Part shown: piece by piece, positions 25,468 to 34,248 of the stretch
Layout of the letters: each line of letters begins with the position of its first letter
How positions within the stretch are numbered: the first letter of the stretch is position 1
The notes under the pieces: model-generated
Database searches by the model: none
What the model was told of the DNA's origin: nothing
Seen by the model: only the letters and a program-made list of their open reading frames with translations
Translations under genes and position numbers: made by a program
Assembly: GCA_937924335.1 (NCBI GenBank)
Contig: CALDWW010000011.1
Span: 62,001-126,000 of the forward strand
DNA: 64,000 bases
Direction of reading: 5' to 3'
Source: an uncultured Gammaproteobacteria bacterium
GTDB taxonomy: Bacteria > Pseudomonadota > Gammaproteobacteria > Steroidobacterales > XN24

Positions 25468-26253
25468 ATGATTCCGTACCCCGAGATCGATCCCATCGCC
25501 CTGGCGATTGGCCCGCTGAAGATTCGCTGGTACGGGCTGATGTACCTGATCGGCTTTGCGATCGGCTGGTTCCTCGCCCGCAGTCGGGCAAAGCGACCCG
25601 AGTTCGGCTGGAAGCTGGAGTGGGTCGATGACCTGATCTTCTACGCCGCACTGGGACTCATCCTGGGCGCTCGCATCGGCTACGTGCTCTTCTACGGTGC
25701 TGATACCTGGACTAAGGACCCGATTGCCATACTGCGTATCTGGGAGGGCGGCATGTCCTTCCACGGCGGCCTCATCGGCCTGGTCTTGTGTGTCTGGCTC
25801 TACGGGCGCAAGGTCGGCAAGGGTTTCTTCGAGGTGACCGACTTCGTGGCCCCGATCGCGCCGCTGGGATTGTTCTGCGGCAGGCTCGGCAACTTTATCA
25901 ACGGCGAACTCTGGGGCAAGCCGACGGACGTCGCCTGGGCATTCGTTGTTGACGGTGTCCCCCGGCATGCGTCACAACTATACGAGGGCATCCTGGAAGG
26001 CTTTGTCCTGTTTGCGATCTTGTGGATCTATTCCTCCCGGCGGCCGCCAGTCATGGCCGTCTCGGGCGCATTCCTGCTGTTCTACGGTTGTTTTCGCTTT
26101 ACCGTGGAATTCGTCCGCATTCCGGACGCGCACCTCGGCTACCTCGCATTCGACTGGCTGACCATGGGACAGATCCTGTCCACGCCCATGATTTTGCTCG
26201 GCATCACCCTGCTCACGCTGGCTTATCGCAAGTCACCACAATCCGCCACCTGA
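25468..26253 (+). CDS. lgt: Phosphatidylglycerol:prolipoprotein diacylglyceryl transferase
   Basis: Inner-membrane enzyme that attaches diacylglycerol to the lipobox cysteine of prolipoproteins. The 261-residue protein has seven predicted membrane segments. The Lgt signature GRLGNFINGELWGKPTD (about residues 137-153) and the SFHGGLIG motif with the functional His (about residues 96-103) are intact. The start MIPYPEIDPIALAIGP is typical of the family, so the ATG is well supported even though no ribosome site precedes it. Substrates in this window include the OmpA-type lipoprotein (28439) and RlpA (47976). It lies 3 bp before thyA, a common gammaproteobacterial pairing. Confidence 0.96.
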   Translation: MIPYPEIDPIALAIGPLKIRWYGLMYLIGFAIGWFLARSRAKRPEFGWKLEWVDDLIFYAALGLILGARIGYVLFYGADTWTKDPIAILRIWEGGMSFHGGLIGLVLCVWLYGRKVGKGFFEVTDFVAPIAPLGLFCGRLGNFINGELWGKPTDVAWAFVVDGVPRHASQLYEGILEGFVLFAILWIYSSRRPPVMAVSGAFLLFYGCFRFTVEFVRIPDAHLGYLAFDWLTMGQILSTPMILLGITLLTLAYRKSPQSAT

Positions 26254-26256
26254 CAC

Positions 26257-27090
26257 ATGCAACAGTATCTCGATCTGCTTTCCCATCTGCGCAGCCACGG
26301 CCTGAAGAAAGACGACCGCACCGGCACCGGGACGCTGTCCGTATTCGGGTACCAGATGCGTTTCGATCTGTCTGCCGGCTTCCCGTTGCTGACGACCAAG
26401 AAGTTGCACATCCGCTCGATCGTCCACGAACTGCTCTGGTTTCTTAACGGCGAGACCAATACCTCTTACCTCAAGGATCAAGGGGTTCGGATCTGGGACG
26501 AGTGGGCTGATGCCGGTGGTGACCTCGGCCCGGTCTACGGCCAGCAGTGGAGAGCCTGGCCGTGTCCCGGCGGCGATACGGTCGATCAGATCAGCCAGGT
26601 CATGGAGCAGATCCGCCGCAATCCGGACTCGCGCCGCATTATCGTCGCCGCCTGGAATCCAGCAGATCTGCCGGACGAAACCGTCAGTCCTCAGGAGAAT
26701 GTCGCGGCCGGCAGGATGGCGTTGGCGCCCTGCCACTGCCTGTTCCAGTTCTGGGTCGGCGACGGCCGCTTGTCCTGCCAGCTCTATCAGCGCAGCTGCG
26801 ACGTCTTCCTGGGCGTGCCTTTCAATATTGCTTCCTACGCATTGCTCACTCACATGATTGCCCAGCAGTGCGACTTGGAGCCGGGTGATTTCGTCTGGAC
26901 CGGCGGCGATGTGCACCTGTACCTCAATCACCTGGAGCAGGCCGACACACAATTGGCGCGCGAGCCGGGTCCGTTGCCGCGGCTCAAGATCAACCGCCGA
27001 CCACCGAGTATCTTCGATTACCGCTTCGAGGATTTCGAGATTGTCGACTACGAGGCGGAGCCACACATCAAGGCAGCCGTATCCGTCTGA
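26257..27090 (+). CDS. thyA: Thymidylate synthase
   Basis: Methylates dUMP to dTMP using methylene-THF, leaving dihydrofolate. The 277-residue product has the active-site Cys in [13 protein letters not shown] (about residue 160), the phosphate-binding Arg pair in [13 protein letters not shown], and the C-terminal IKAAVSV. All are family-typical. The TGA overlaps the folA ATG by one base (TGATG), so DHF production and its reduction are translationally coupled. Confidence 0.97.
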   Translation: MQQYLDLLSHLRSHGLKKDDRTGTGTLSVFGYQMRFDLSAGFPLLTTKKLHIRSIVHELLWFLNGETNTSYLKDQGVRIWDEWADAGGDLGPVYGQQWRAWPCPGGDTVDQISQVMEQIRRNPDSRRIIVAAWNPADLPDETVSPQENVAAGRMALAPCHCLFQFWVGDGRLSCQLYQRSCDVFLGVPFNIASYALLTHMIAQQCDLEPGDFVWTGGDVHLYLNHLEQADTQLAREPGPLPRLKINRRPPSIFDYRFEDFEIVDYEAEPHIKAAVSV

Positions 27091-27584
27091 TGAAGATGAC
27101 ACTCGTGGTGGCGGCTTCCGAGAACGGCGTCATTGGCCGGGACGGCGACCTGCCATGGCGGCTACCTGCCGATCTTGCGCATTTCAAGCGAGTCACCATT
27201 GGCAAGCCTGTCGTGATGGGTCGCAGGACCTGGGAGTCGATCGGTCGTCCGCTGCCGGGGCGCAGCAATCTCGTGTTGAGCCGTCAGCCGGGCTATGAGG
27301 CGGCGGGGTGTCGAGTCGTAAGTGCTCTCGGCGAGGCCATCCTGGCCGCTACGGCCGAAGGTGCCGACGAGATGATGGTGATCGGTGGCGAAGCGCTCTA
27401 TGCAGAGGCTCTGCCGGTCGCGGACCAGATCCTTCTGACCCGGGTGCACGCGGTCCTGGAGGGAGACACGTATTTCCCGGCACTCGATCAGGACGCCTGG
27501 ACCGTGACCGCCGTTGAACGCCACGAGGCCGACGAGCGCAACGAATTTCCCTACAGCTTCCTGGAGCTTACTCGCATCTGCTGA
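27090..27584 (+). CDS. folA: Dihydrofolate reductase
   Basis: NADPH-dependent reduction of dihydrofolate to tetrahydrofolate. The 164-residue protein has ENGVIGRDGDLPWRLPADL (about residues 11-29, with the catalytic acidic residue Asp in the PADLAHF segment), GRRTWESIGRPLPGR (about 45-59) and VIGGEALY (about 96-103). Start ATG overlaps the thyA stop. The enzyme is the trimethoprim target. It ends 73 bp before the next gene, in a gap that holds a -10-like TAGAAT (27618-27623). Confidence 0.96.
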   Translation: MKMTLVVAASENGVIGRDGDLPWRLPADLAHFKRVTIGKPVVMGRRTWESIGRPLPGRSNLVLSRQPGYEAAGCRVVSALGEAILAATAEGADEMMVIGGEALYAEALPVADQILLTRVHAVLEGDTYFPALDQDAWTVTAVERHEADERNEFPYSFLELTRIC

Positions 27585-27657
27585 TCCCGGAAGCGGTCGT
27601 GGACCGCATCCATCGGCTAGAATTGGACTTCGAGACCTGCAAACCAGGGGTGGTGCA

Positions 27658-28413
27658 TTGGATATTGGCGTTGCATACAGGGAACTGGCGAAAGTCGACA
27701 TATCAGGTCTGCGCGACGAGCTGCTCGCTCTGACCGATGCCGACTGGATGGCACGTCCCATCCGCCGGGCCTCGCTGGCTGGTGGTGAACACTGTGCCGC
27801 CGACTCCATTGTCATGCGTCACGAGTGGGTACGCTCCTATTCCAAGCGCGGCTTCAGAACGCTGCAGGAGTCCCTGATGGACTGGGCGCGGCGCAATGGA
27901 GGCGACGGCCGGCCGATGTTGCCCGTGATGGAGGAGCGCAACAGCGAGACCAGCGTGTTCACTTTCCCCGACTGGTTTCGCTGGCAAGCGAGCGTGTTTC
28001 CTATCGTCGCCCAGGTCATCGAGCCAATCGCGACGCCAGGCGGGGTCCTGACCCGTGCTCTGTTCGTGCGCCTGCGCCCTGGCGCCATCATCAGCCCGCA
28101 CATGGACGGGCAGGCTATGGCCGCACGGGCGCACCGCATCCATGTTGCGATCAGTGATTGCCCGGATTGCGTCTACACCATCAGCGACACCAGTTTCTCG
28201 ATGAAGCCGGGAGTCGCTTACGATTTCAACAACCGTTGGCAACACGCCGTACACAACCGCGGCGACGTGCCGCGTATCAACCTGATGCTGGAGTACTTGC
28301 CTGATCCGGCCTGGGTATTCCCGCTGCCGTTGATGCTCCAGCCTTTCGGTTTTGTCGCCGCTGCACCCGCAGAGGCCGCCGCGCCGGAGCATGATTCAGC
28401 GGCGAACAGTTGA
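27658..28413 (+). CDS. Aspartyl/asparaginyl beta-hydroxylase family protein
   Basis: About 251 residues, a 2-oxoglutarate/Fe(II)-dependent oxygenase-type domain of the Asp/Asn beta-hydroxylase family (cupin-like jelly roll). The iron-binding pattern is ISPHMDG (His-x-Asp, about residues 147-149) with a distal His in NRWQHAVHNRGD (about 190-201); the 2-OG Arg would be in VPRINLMLEY. The start is likely the TTG at 27658, which has AGGGG 7 nt upstream; no ATG or GTG fits better, and the frame upstream overlaps folA. The target is unknown: peptide, lipid or free amino acid are all possible. Confidence 0.78.
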   Translation: MDIGVAYRELAKVDISGLRDELLALTDADWMARPIRRASLAGGEHCAADSIVMRHEWVRSYSKRGFRTLQESLMDWARRNGGDGRPMLPVMEERNSETSVFTFPDWFRWQASVFPIVAQVIEPIATPGGVLTRALFVRLRPGAIISPHMDGQAMAARAHRIHVAISDCPDCVYTISDTSFSMKPGVAYDFNNRWQHAVHNRGDVPRINLMLEYLPDPAWVFPLPLMLQPFGFVAAAPAEAAAPEHDSAANS

Positions 28414-28438
28414 TCCCTCAGATTCGGAGACACAGATC

Positions 28439-29110
28439 ATGACTCTCACCCCTTCGCGCATGCTCCCGATGGCAATCATCGTGCTGTTGGCGGCTACAGT
28501 CGTCAGCAGCGGCTGCCAGACTCTGAATCCCTATACGGATGAGCCGGAGACCAGCCGGACGGCCAAGGGTGCCGGTATCGGAGCTGCCGCGGGCGCGGTG
28601 GCGGGCGTCGTCATCGGCGGTAGTCGCAAGGCGACCCTGATCGGCGCCGGCATCGGCGCGTTGGTTGGCGGTGCGGTCGGCAACTACATGGATCGCGAGG
28701 CAGAGGCGTTGCGTCAGAGGCTCCGCGCCACCGGCGTCAGCGTGACCCGGCACGATGACCATATCATCCTGAACATGCCTGGCAACGTGACCTTCGCTAC
28801 CGACTCCGCCGACATCTCCTCCAGCTTCTACGAGGTGCTGGATTCCGTAGCCCTGGTGCTCAACGAGTTCGAGAAGACCTACGTTGACGTGGTCGGACAC
28901 ACGGACAGCACAGGCAGGGCGGAGTACAACCAGGCGCTGTCCGTCCGCCGGGCGCAGAGTGTCTCCGACTACCTGATGACCCGTGAGGTCATGGCGGAGC
29001 GCCTGGTAGTCACCGGCAGAGGTCAGACCCAGCCCATCGCCAGCAACGATACGCCGGAGGGGCGCGCACTGAATCGGCGCGTCGAAATCGTCCTTACGCC
29101 GCTGACCTGA
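28439..29110 (+). CDS. OmpA-family outer-membrane lipoprotein with glycine zipper
   Basis: A 223-residue lipoprotein. The signal peptide ends in the lipobox VSSGC (Cys about residue 26). A glycine-zipper segment follows (GIGAAAGAVAGVVIGG and GAGIGALVGGAVGNYMD, about 43-85), then a C-terminal OmpA peptidoglycan-binding domain (about 105-220) with VVGHTDSTGRAEYNQALSVR and NRRVEIVL. It resembles the YiaD/YfiB-like lipoproteins that link the outer membrane to peptidoglycan. The ATG at 28439 gives the proper signal peptide; GGAG lies upstream. It would be modified by Lgt, encoded in the same strand run. Confidence 0.92.
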   Translation: MTLTPSRMLPMAIIVLLAATVVSSGCQTLNPYTDEPETSRTAKGAGIGAAAGAVAGVVIGGSRKATLIGAGIGALVGGAVGNYMDREAEALRQRLRATGVSVTRHDDHIILNMPGNVTFATDSADISSSFYEVLDSVALVLNEFEKTYVDVVGHTDSTGRAEYNQALSVRRAQSVSDYLMTREVMAERLVVTGRGQTQPIASNDTPEGRALNRRVEIVLTPLT

Positions 29111-29124
29111 TTCCGGGATAACTC

Positions 29125-29778
29125 ATGCCCACGGCCATCGTCGCCGGAGCGACGGGACTGATCGGCAGAAGACTCGTCAGCCTGTTGCTCGAGTCCGGCG
29201 ATTACGATCGTGTCCATGTCCTGGTCCGACGTCCTACCGGGGTCAGGGACGCGCGCATGGTCGAACACACAGTCGACTTCAATGAGCTGTCCTCCGCTCG
29301 CGGGGATGTGGGTCCCGTGGATCATGCGTTTTGCGCGCTTGGCACGACCATCCGGAGTGCCGGCTCCCGGGAGGCGTTCCGGCGGGTGGATCATGACTAT
29401 GTCGTCGCCTTCGCACAGCTTGCCAAAGCTCTGGGGGCGAAGCATTTCGCCGTCGTGTCTTCACTTGGCGCGGACCCGGGGACGCGTAATTTCTACCTGC
29501 GTGTAAAGGGAGAGACCGAGCGCGATCTCCAGTCGCTGGATTTGCCGCGTCTCGTTATCTTGCGGCCGTCCCTGTTGACCGGCGAGCGTGCGGAGTTCAG
29601 GCCGGGAGAGCGGATCAGCCAGCTGCTATTGGGCATGACGTCACCGCTGCTTGTGGGCAAACTCGGCCGTATCCGGCCAGTCAGCGACCAGCAGGTAGCC
29701 GCGGCCATGCTGCGCTCTGTACAGGGAGATGGCCCTGCCATGCAGGTGATCCAGTCCGAGGACATCCGATCCGTCTGA
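29125..29778 (+). CDS. NAD(P)-binding oxidoreductase, TIP30/HTATIP2-like
   Basis: A 217-residue atypical short-chain dehydrogenase/epimerase with the N-terminal nucleotide motif IVAGATGLIGRRLVSLLL (about residues 5-22). The conserved FCALGTTIRSAGSREAF (about 69-85) and VVSSLGAD (about 110-117) match the TIP30-like family, as does YLRVKGETERDL (about 125-136, with Lys but no canonical catalytic Tyr spacing). The substrate is unknown. It follows the lipoprotein gene by 14 bp and may be co-transcribed. The 84 bp beyond it, facing the sulfotransferase gene tail-to-tail, show no clear terminator. Confidence 0.82.
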   Translation: MPTAIVAGATGLIGRRLVSLLLESGDYDRVHVLVRRPTGVRDARMVEHTVDFNELSSARGDVGPVDHAFCALGTTIRSAGSREAFRRVDHDYVVAFAQLAKALGAKHFAVVSSLGADPGTRNFYLRVKGETERDLQSLDLPRLVILRPSLLTGERAEFRPGERISQLLLGMTSPLLVGKLGRIRPVSDQQVAAAMLRSVQGDGPAMQVIQSEDIRSV

Positions 29779-29862
29779 GAAAAGGCCCTGACGCTCGTTT
29801 CGTCCTCATCCTGGTCAGCGTGTGGGCCAGATCGGCACCCGCCACTACCTGATATGCGCCGC

Positions 29863-30717
29863 TCAGCTTGGCAGCTCTCGCAGATCCCTGACCCGCGCAT
29901 GCTCACTGTCGAATTCGGACCACACGTATCTTGCCGTATAACCGATCGGGAACGTTCCCCGCCTCGACCAGAGGGGATGCCTGAAGTCATTCAGGGCAGA
30001 CCGATAGACTTCCAGCTCCTTGCTCATCTCCGGTACGTCATCGAGGTAGCGGTCGAACGTCGCGTTGGCCTGCTCATATAGCTTCACATCGAGCCAGTTG
30101 ATGTCTTTCAATTCGTCGATGGCTTCCTGGCCGAGGTCGGACAGACGGAGTCTCTTGTCCACGTCGCTGCGTTGCCTGACATAGAGCACATCTTCCAGCG
30201 ACAGACCCAGACAATGCCGGAACAACAGCATGCTCTCGTCGAATCTCTCTGTGATGCCCACAGCTGAGAAACGCTTCCTGATGAAATCCGGATCGCGGCC
30301 ATCGAATCCGAGCCACCGGGATTGGTGATTCGGCTCGTGATGACTCTCAAGATACTGACTGAATGTCATCGTCCGGTGGTAGTGGCTGAGATGATTGAAG
30401 TCCGACAACAGCCGGCTGACCGGTTCACGGAGCAATGTGATGAGGCGATACTTGCCGATCACGTCTCTCAGCCAGGTCTTGGCCCAGGGCTGCGGGAAGT
30501 CGGGGAAGTGTCTGAACATCATGTGAAACTGTTCGCCGGCGACCAATCTGGGGTGCACGGCCCACCAGTCGACAGGGTCCATGTAGCTCAATCCGTGTTT
30601 GACGCAATAAGGGAACAGAATCGATGACGCGAGCGTGGTACCGCCTGTCTTTCTCAGCTTGAGATAGACGACGTGTCTCTCGTGACTCTTGCTCGTCTGT
30701 TTTGCGTCGATCGACAT
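29863..30717 (-). CDS. Sulfotransferase family protein
   Basis: About 284 residues. The 5'-phosphosulfate loop YLKLRKTGGTTLASS lies near residues 18-32, and the 3'-phosphate motif LLREPVSRLLSDFNH lies near residues 95-109, so it should use PAPS as donor. The Pfam Sulfotransfer_2 type fits, as do C-terminal Trp/Arg-rich segments. The acceptor is unknown: polysaccharide, lipid and protein tyrosine are all possible. The gene is isolated between a convergent reductase gene and the kmo 3' end, and its base composition is visibly more AT-rich than that of the flanking genes, which suggests transfer. ATG at 30717; a TTG two codons upstream is an alternative. Confidence 0.85.
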   Translation of the reverse strand: MSIDAKQTSKSHERHVVYLKLRKTGGTTLASSILFPYCVKHGLSYMDPVDWWAVHPRLVAGEQFHMMFRHFPDFPQPWAKTWLRDVIGKYRLITLLREPVSRLLSDFNHLSHYHRTMTFSQYLESHHEPNHQSRWLGFDGRDPDFIRKRFSAVGITERFDESMLLFRHCLGLSLEDVLYVRQRSDVDKRLRLSDLGQEAIDELKDINWLDVKLYEQANATFDRYLDDVPEMSKELEVYRSALNDFRHPLWSRRGTFPIGYTARYVWSEFDSEHARVRDLRELPS

Positions 30718-30775
30718 TGGCAAACAGGGGTCCTGCCGGGTTCGGGTCTCATCACGGATCGGAGGCTAACGCCGC

Positions 30776-30796
30776 GGGCGACAGAGATTGTCGCCC
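30776..30796 (-). terminator. Hairpin downstream of kmo
   Basis: A perfect 8-bp stem (GGGCGACA at 30776-30783 with TGTCGCCC at 30789-30796) and a 5-nt loop, 28 bp beyond the kmo stop. It lies at the 3' end of the kynurenine operon and upstream of the sulfotransferase gene. It lacks a U-run on either strand, so it is a 3'-end stabilising or weak termination hairpin rather than a textbook intrinsic terminator. Confidence 0.45.
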
Positions 30797-30824
30797 TGCT
30801 TGGTCGTTATTCCAAGGTTTTGCG

Positions 30825-32174
30825 TCAGATGGGCGGCAGCGTCTCCAGCACTTCCCGCTCCACGGCGTCGATGTCGATCTCCTCCAGCCGCTCCTTGCCC
30901 TCCAAGGCGCGTTCCATGATCCCCAGTTGCGTGCGGCCGCGGGATTGGGCGTCCGCGTAACCGATGTCGTCGCGAAACATCACCATCGAGTACCGCGGCA
31001 CGAGGCGGTCCGGCTGACGACGTTCCAGCTCGAACGCCAGTTGCTTGCGCAGCAGGAATCGCGGGTCGACCACCGATGCCCGCATCTCCGTGTAGTTCTC
31101 GATAGCCATGTCGGCGATGGCATCGGCATTGGGTTTACGCCGCTCGAAAAATAGCTCGAAGGTGCGCGCCCAGTCACCGCCGGTTGCTCCAAGGCAGGCA
31201 TCCATCTCCAGGCAGTCCTCGAAGGCAGCGTTCATGCCCTGGCCGTGGAAAGGTACGACGGCGTGGGCGGCGTCACCGAGCAGGCAGAGCTTGTCGCCAA
31301 GATGCCACGGGGCGGATCGTACCGTGCCCAGCGGACCGGTCGGATTGTCAAAGAACGCGTCTTCGAGATCGGGGATCAATGCCGCTGCATCCGGGAATTG
31401 ATCGTGGAAGAAGCCTCGCACGCGGCCGGACGTGTCGAGACTGTCGAAGCCAGGATCGCCCCCGTTCGGCAGGAAGAGCGTTACGGTGAAGCTGCCGTCA
31501 AGATTCGGCAGGGCGATCAGCATGTAGCCGCCGCGTGGCCAGATGTGCAATGCGTTAGGGTCGATCCGGTAGCCGCCGTCCCCCCTCGCCGGGATGCAGA
31601 GTTCCTTGTAGCTGTGCTCGAGCCATTCGACGCTGTGGTCGAAGTCTGTGCGCTTCATCAGCGCCTCCCGCAGGACCGAGCCGGCGCCGTCGGCGGCGAT
31701 GCAACGCCGCAACGGCAGTTCGATGGTCTGTCCGTCGTCCTCGTCCGCGAAAGCCAGCACGCCGTCGTCGAGATCGACCCGCGAGCAGGCTTTGCAGAAA
31801 CGCAGTTCGACGCCGGCGGCTTGCGCCTCATCCAGCAGCAGGGCGTTCAGCCCGGGCCGGGAGATCGAGTAGATGACTTCCCATGGATGCTGCCCATAGG
31901 GTTGCAGTTGTGTTCTGCCCTGCTCGTCGTGGACCATGCGCCCGCGCATGGTCACCAGCTGTTCTCGCACGCGGTCTTCAAGACCGACGGCCCGCAATGG
32001 CTTGAGACCCCGATTGGCCAGAGCGAGATTGATGGAGCGGCCAGCGGGCAGCGACTCCAGTCGCATGTCCGGGCGCTTCTCAAGCAACGTCACAGAGTAG
32101 CCCCTGCGCGCCAGAAAGATGGCCATCAGGGAACCGGCAAGGCCCGCACCGACGATAGTGACGGTCTCGTTCAT
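30825..32174 (-). CDS. kmo: Kynurenine 3-monooxygenase
   Basis: FAD-dependent hydroxylation of kynurenine to 3-hydroxykynurenine. The 449-residue protein has the N-terminal FAD motif VTIVGAGLAGSLMAIFLARR, LPAGRSINLALANRG (about residues 40-54) and the second FAD motif LLGDAAHAVVPFHGQGMNAA (about 291-310). The start is the ATG of MNETVTIVG, which overlaps the kynU stop by 4 nt; the longer frame lies inside kynU. It is the last gene of the seven-gene kynurenine operon. The C-terminal region with DPRFLLRKQLAFELE is typical of KMO. Confidence 0.96.
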   Translation of the reverse strand: MNETVTIVGAGLAGSLMAIFLARRGYSVTLLEKRPDMRLESLPAGRSINLALANRGLKPLRAVGLEDRVREQLVTMRGRMVHDEQGRTQLQPYGQHPWEVIYSISRPGLNALLLDEAQAAGVELRFCKACSRVDLDDGVLAFADEDDGQTIELPLRRCIAADGAGSVLREALMKRTDFDHSVEWLEHSYKELCIPARGDGGYRIDPNALHIWPRGGYMLIALPNLDGSFTVTLFLPNGGDPGFDSLDTSGRVRGFFHDQFPDAAALIPDLEDAFFDNPTGPLGTVRSAPWHLGDKLCLLGDAAHAVVPFHGQGMNAAFEDCLEMDACLGATGGDWARTFELFFERRKPNADAIADMAIENYTEMRASVVDPRFLLRKQLAFELERRQPDRLVPRYSMVMFRDDIGYADAQSRGRTQLGIMERALEGKERLEEIDIDAVEREVLETLPPI

Positions 32175-33427
32175 GAGGTCGCTTCCTCGAGTTGAGCGAC
32201 AAATCTGCACACGTCTTCGAAGCTGTTGTAGAGGGGCACTGGGGCCGCGCGGATCACGTCCGGTTCGCGCCAATCCACAATGACCCCCGCGGCGGTCAGG
32301 CGCTCGAAGACATCCCGGCCGGCTCGCAGTCGCAATGACAGCTGACAGCCGCGCCGCTCGGGCGACGCGGGCGTGAGAATCTCTATGTCGTCAGACAGAC
32401 GGGCCTTCAGGAGTTCTTCCAGCCAGCCTGTCAGTCGCCTCGACTTCGTGGTCAGTCGATCCATCCCGGCTTCTACAAAGAGATCGAGGGCAGGGATCAG
32501 CGGAGCCATCGAGAAGATCGGCGGGTTGGACAGCTGCCAACCCTCCGCACCGGGCGAAGGAGCGAACTCGGGCCCCATACGGAAACGCGTGGCCTTGTCA
32601 TGGCCCCACCAACCCGCGAATCTGGGCAGGCCGGAATCGTGCGCATGCCGCTCATGGACGAAGCAGCCTCCGATGGCGCCGGGGCCGCCGTTGAGATACT
32701 TGTAGTTACACCAGATCGCGAAGTCCGCCCCCCAGTCATGTAGCGACAGCGACACGTTGCCGACGGCGTGGGCCAGGTCCCAGCCGACCCGGCAGCCCCG
32801 GGTTCGGGCTGCGGCCGTGATCGTGCCCATGTCGAAGCACTGACCGCTGTAGTACTGGACACCGGGCAGCATGACCAGGGCGATAGACTCGCCTGCGGCT
32901 TCTATTGTCTCGAGGATGTCTTCCTCGCGAATGGTCGACTCTCCGTCCCGCGGGCCGACTTCGATCAGGGCGTCAGCCGGATCGAGGCCGTGATAGCGCA
33001 CCTGGGATTCCGCCGCGTAACGGTCCGAAGGGAAGGCGGGCTTCTCGATCATCAGGCGGTAACGTTCCGCCGTTGGCTGGTAGAAGCTGACCATCATGAG
33101 GTGCAGGTTGACGGTCAGTGTATTCATACACACGACCTCTGCCGTGCGCGCGCCGGTCAGGATCGCCAGTGGCTCTGCAAACTGCTCGTGATAGGGCATC
33201 CAGGGGTGTTCGCCGCGGAAGTGCCCGTCGACTCCGTAGCGCCGCCAGTCTTCCAGAAGCGCCGCCACGATCGTTTCGGTGTCCCGCGGCTGCAGGCCCA
33301 GGGAGTTGCCGCACAGGTACACCGAGTCCGCACCGGACGGGCTCGCCGGGATGTGGAACCGTTCCCGGAATCCGGCCAGGTCGTCGTCGGCGTCGAGTCG
33401 GCGAGCCTCTTCCATGAACCTGGTCAC
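32171..33427 (-). CDS. kynU: Kynureninase
   Basis: PLP enzyme cleaving 3-hydroxykynurenine (or kynurenine) to 3-hydroxyanthranilate (or anthranilate) plus alanine. The 418-residue product has VYLCGNSLGLQPRDT (about residues 37-51), WDLAHAVGNVSLSLHDW (about 217-233) and the PLP lysine in WCNYKYLNGGPGAIGG (about 240-255). The family length is complete. It overlaps kynB by 4 nt and kmo by 4 nt, giving ATGA-type translational coupling through the core of the operon. Confidence 0.96.
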   Translation of the reverse strand: MTRFMEEARRLDADDDLAGFRERFHIPASPSGADSVYLCGNSLGLQPRDTETIVAALLEDWRRYGVDGHFRGEHPWMPYHEQFAEPLAILTGARTAEVVCMNTLTVNLHLMMVSFYQPTAERYRLMIEKPAFPSDRYAAESQVRYHGLDPADALIEVGPRDGESTIREEDILETIEAAGESIALVMLPGVQYYSGQCFDMGTITAAARTRGCRVGWDLAHAVGNVSLSLHDWGADFAIWCNYKYLNGGPGAIGGCFVHERHAHDSGLPRFAGWWGHDKATRFRMGPEFAPSPGAEGWQLSNPPIFSMAPLIPALDLFVEAGMDRLTTKSRRLTGWLEELLKARLSDDIEILTPASPERRGCQLSLRLRAGRDVFERLTAAGVIVDWREPDVIRAAPVPLYNSFEDVCRFVAQLEEATS

Positions 33428-34248
33428 GCGGGCGTCAGCTCGAACAGCAGCGGCCGGGAGGGGGCGGCGTCGGCGACGAACGGTGCCAGCTGCAGGCTCA
33501 GCGCGTAGATACCGTCCGCAACATCATCCGGGACGTAAATCATCTCGGTGATGGTGGCGTCGGCCCGGGTCGCGTCTGCAGAAGAAACACCGTCGGGGGG
33601 CAGTCCCCAGAAACGACGATGTCCGGCAAGACGGCCATCGTCATGGGCGCGATCAATAGAAGGCAGGTCGACCAGCAGATGACGGACGTCCCAATCGAGC
33701 AGGAGATCGATCGCCTGCAGTGACAGAAAGGGTGGTATCGCTCCGGCGGCGTAGTCCCGGGTGCGTTTCTCGCTACCGTTGGGCAGCGTACGGATGAGAA
33801 GAGCCTGTTGGGGTTCCGATGCGCTCCGGCCCAGTGCCTGCCCCAGGGCCCGCGCGGTGACCAGCTGGTCATCGTCGAGTGGCGTCGGATCCGCGCTCTC
33901 ACCGCATTCCGAGGCAGGGTAGACCGGTACGCTGAGTACCAGGGCCGGCGACAGAGAGAGGCGCGCCAGGTCCGCGACGCTGACCGGGTCATCCGTCACG
34001 TGCCCCACACATTCGGTATGCGTTCCGTTGCAGTGCGGCGTGAGCGACATGACATCGCAATTGCAGCTGCCCCCCTGGGACGTGTCGCCGACGAAGCTGC
34101 CAATCTCCAACGGCCTGGCGTGAGCCATTGGTGCGCCGAAGTGGCTCGGCTGGGCGCCATGGAAGTCCAGCGGCAGTGACACGTCAGCAATGGGGTCCGC
34201 TCCCACACGATAGGGTCTGCCGCCGATTTCCATGGTCAGGCCGCTCAC
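33424..34248 (-). CDS. kynB: Cyclase-family protein, probable kynurenine formamidase
   Basis: A 274-residue protein of the KynB-like cyclase family (metal-dependent hydrolase, swivelling beta/beta/alpha fold). The metal motif is SLTPHCNGTHTECVGHVTD (about residues 70-88), the HxGTHxDxPxH-like signature with Glu in place of the usual Asp. KynB hydrolyses N-formylkynurenine to kynurenine. The protein is longer than classical KynB (about 210), so the specific reaction rests on context between ACMSD and kynU. GTG at 34248 overlaps the ACMSD stop by 4 nt; the ATG at 34233 is a possible alternative start. Confidence 0.78.
   Translation of the reverse strand: MSGLTMEIGGRPYRVGADPIADVSLPLDFHGAQPSHFGAPMAHARPLEIGSFVGDTSQGGSCNCDVMSLTPHCNGTHTECVGHVTDDPVSVADLARLSLSPALVLSVPVYPASECGESADPTPLDDDQLVTARALGQALGRSASEPQQALLIRTLPNGSEKRTRDYAAGAIPPFLSLQAIDLLLDWDVRHLLVDLPSIDRAHDDGRLAGHRRFWGLPPDGVSSADATRADATITEMIYVPDDVADGIYALSLQLAPFVADAAPSRPLLFELTPA

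Noticed and set aside
29779-29862. Terminator between the reductase and the convergent sulfotransferase gene
   Set aside because: Only short partial complementarity (TGAC with GTCA) was found, without a U-run on either strand.
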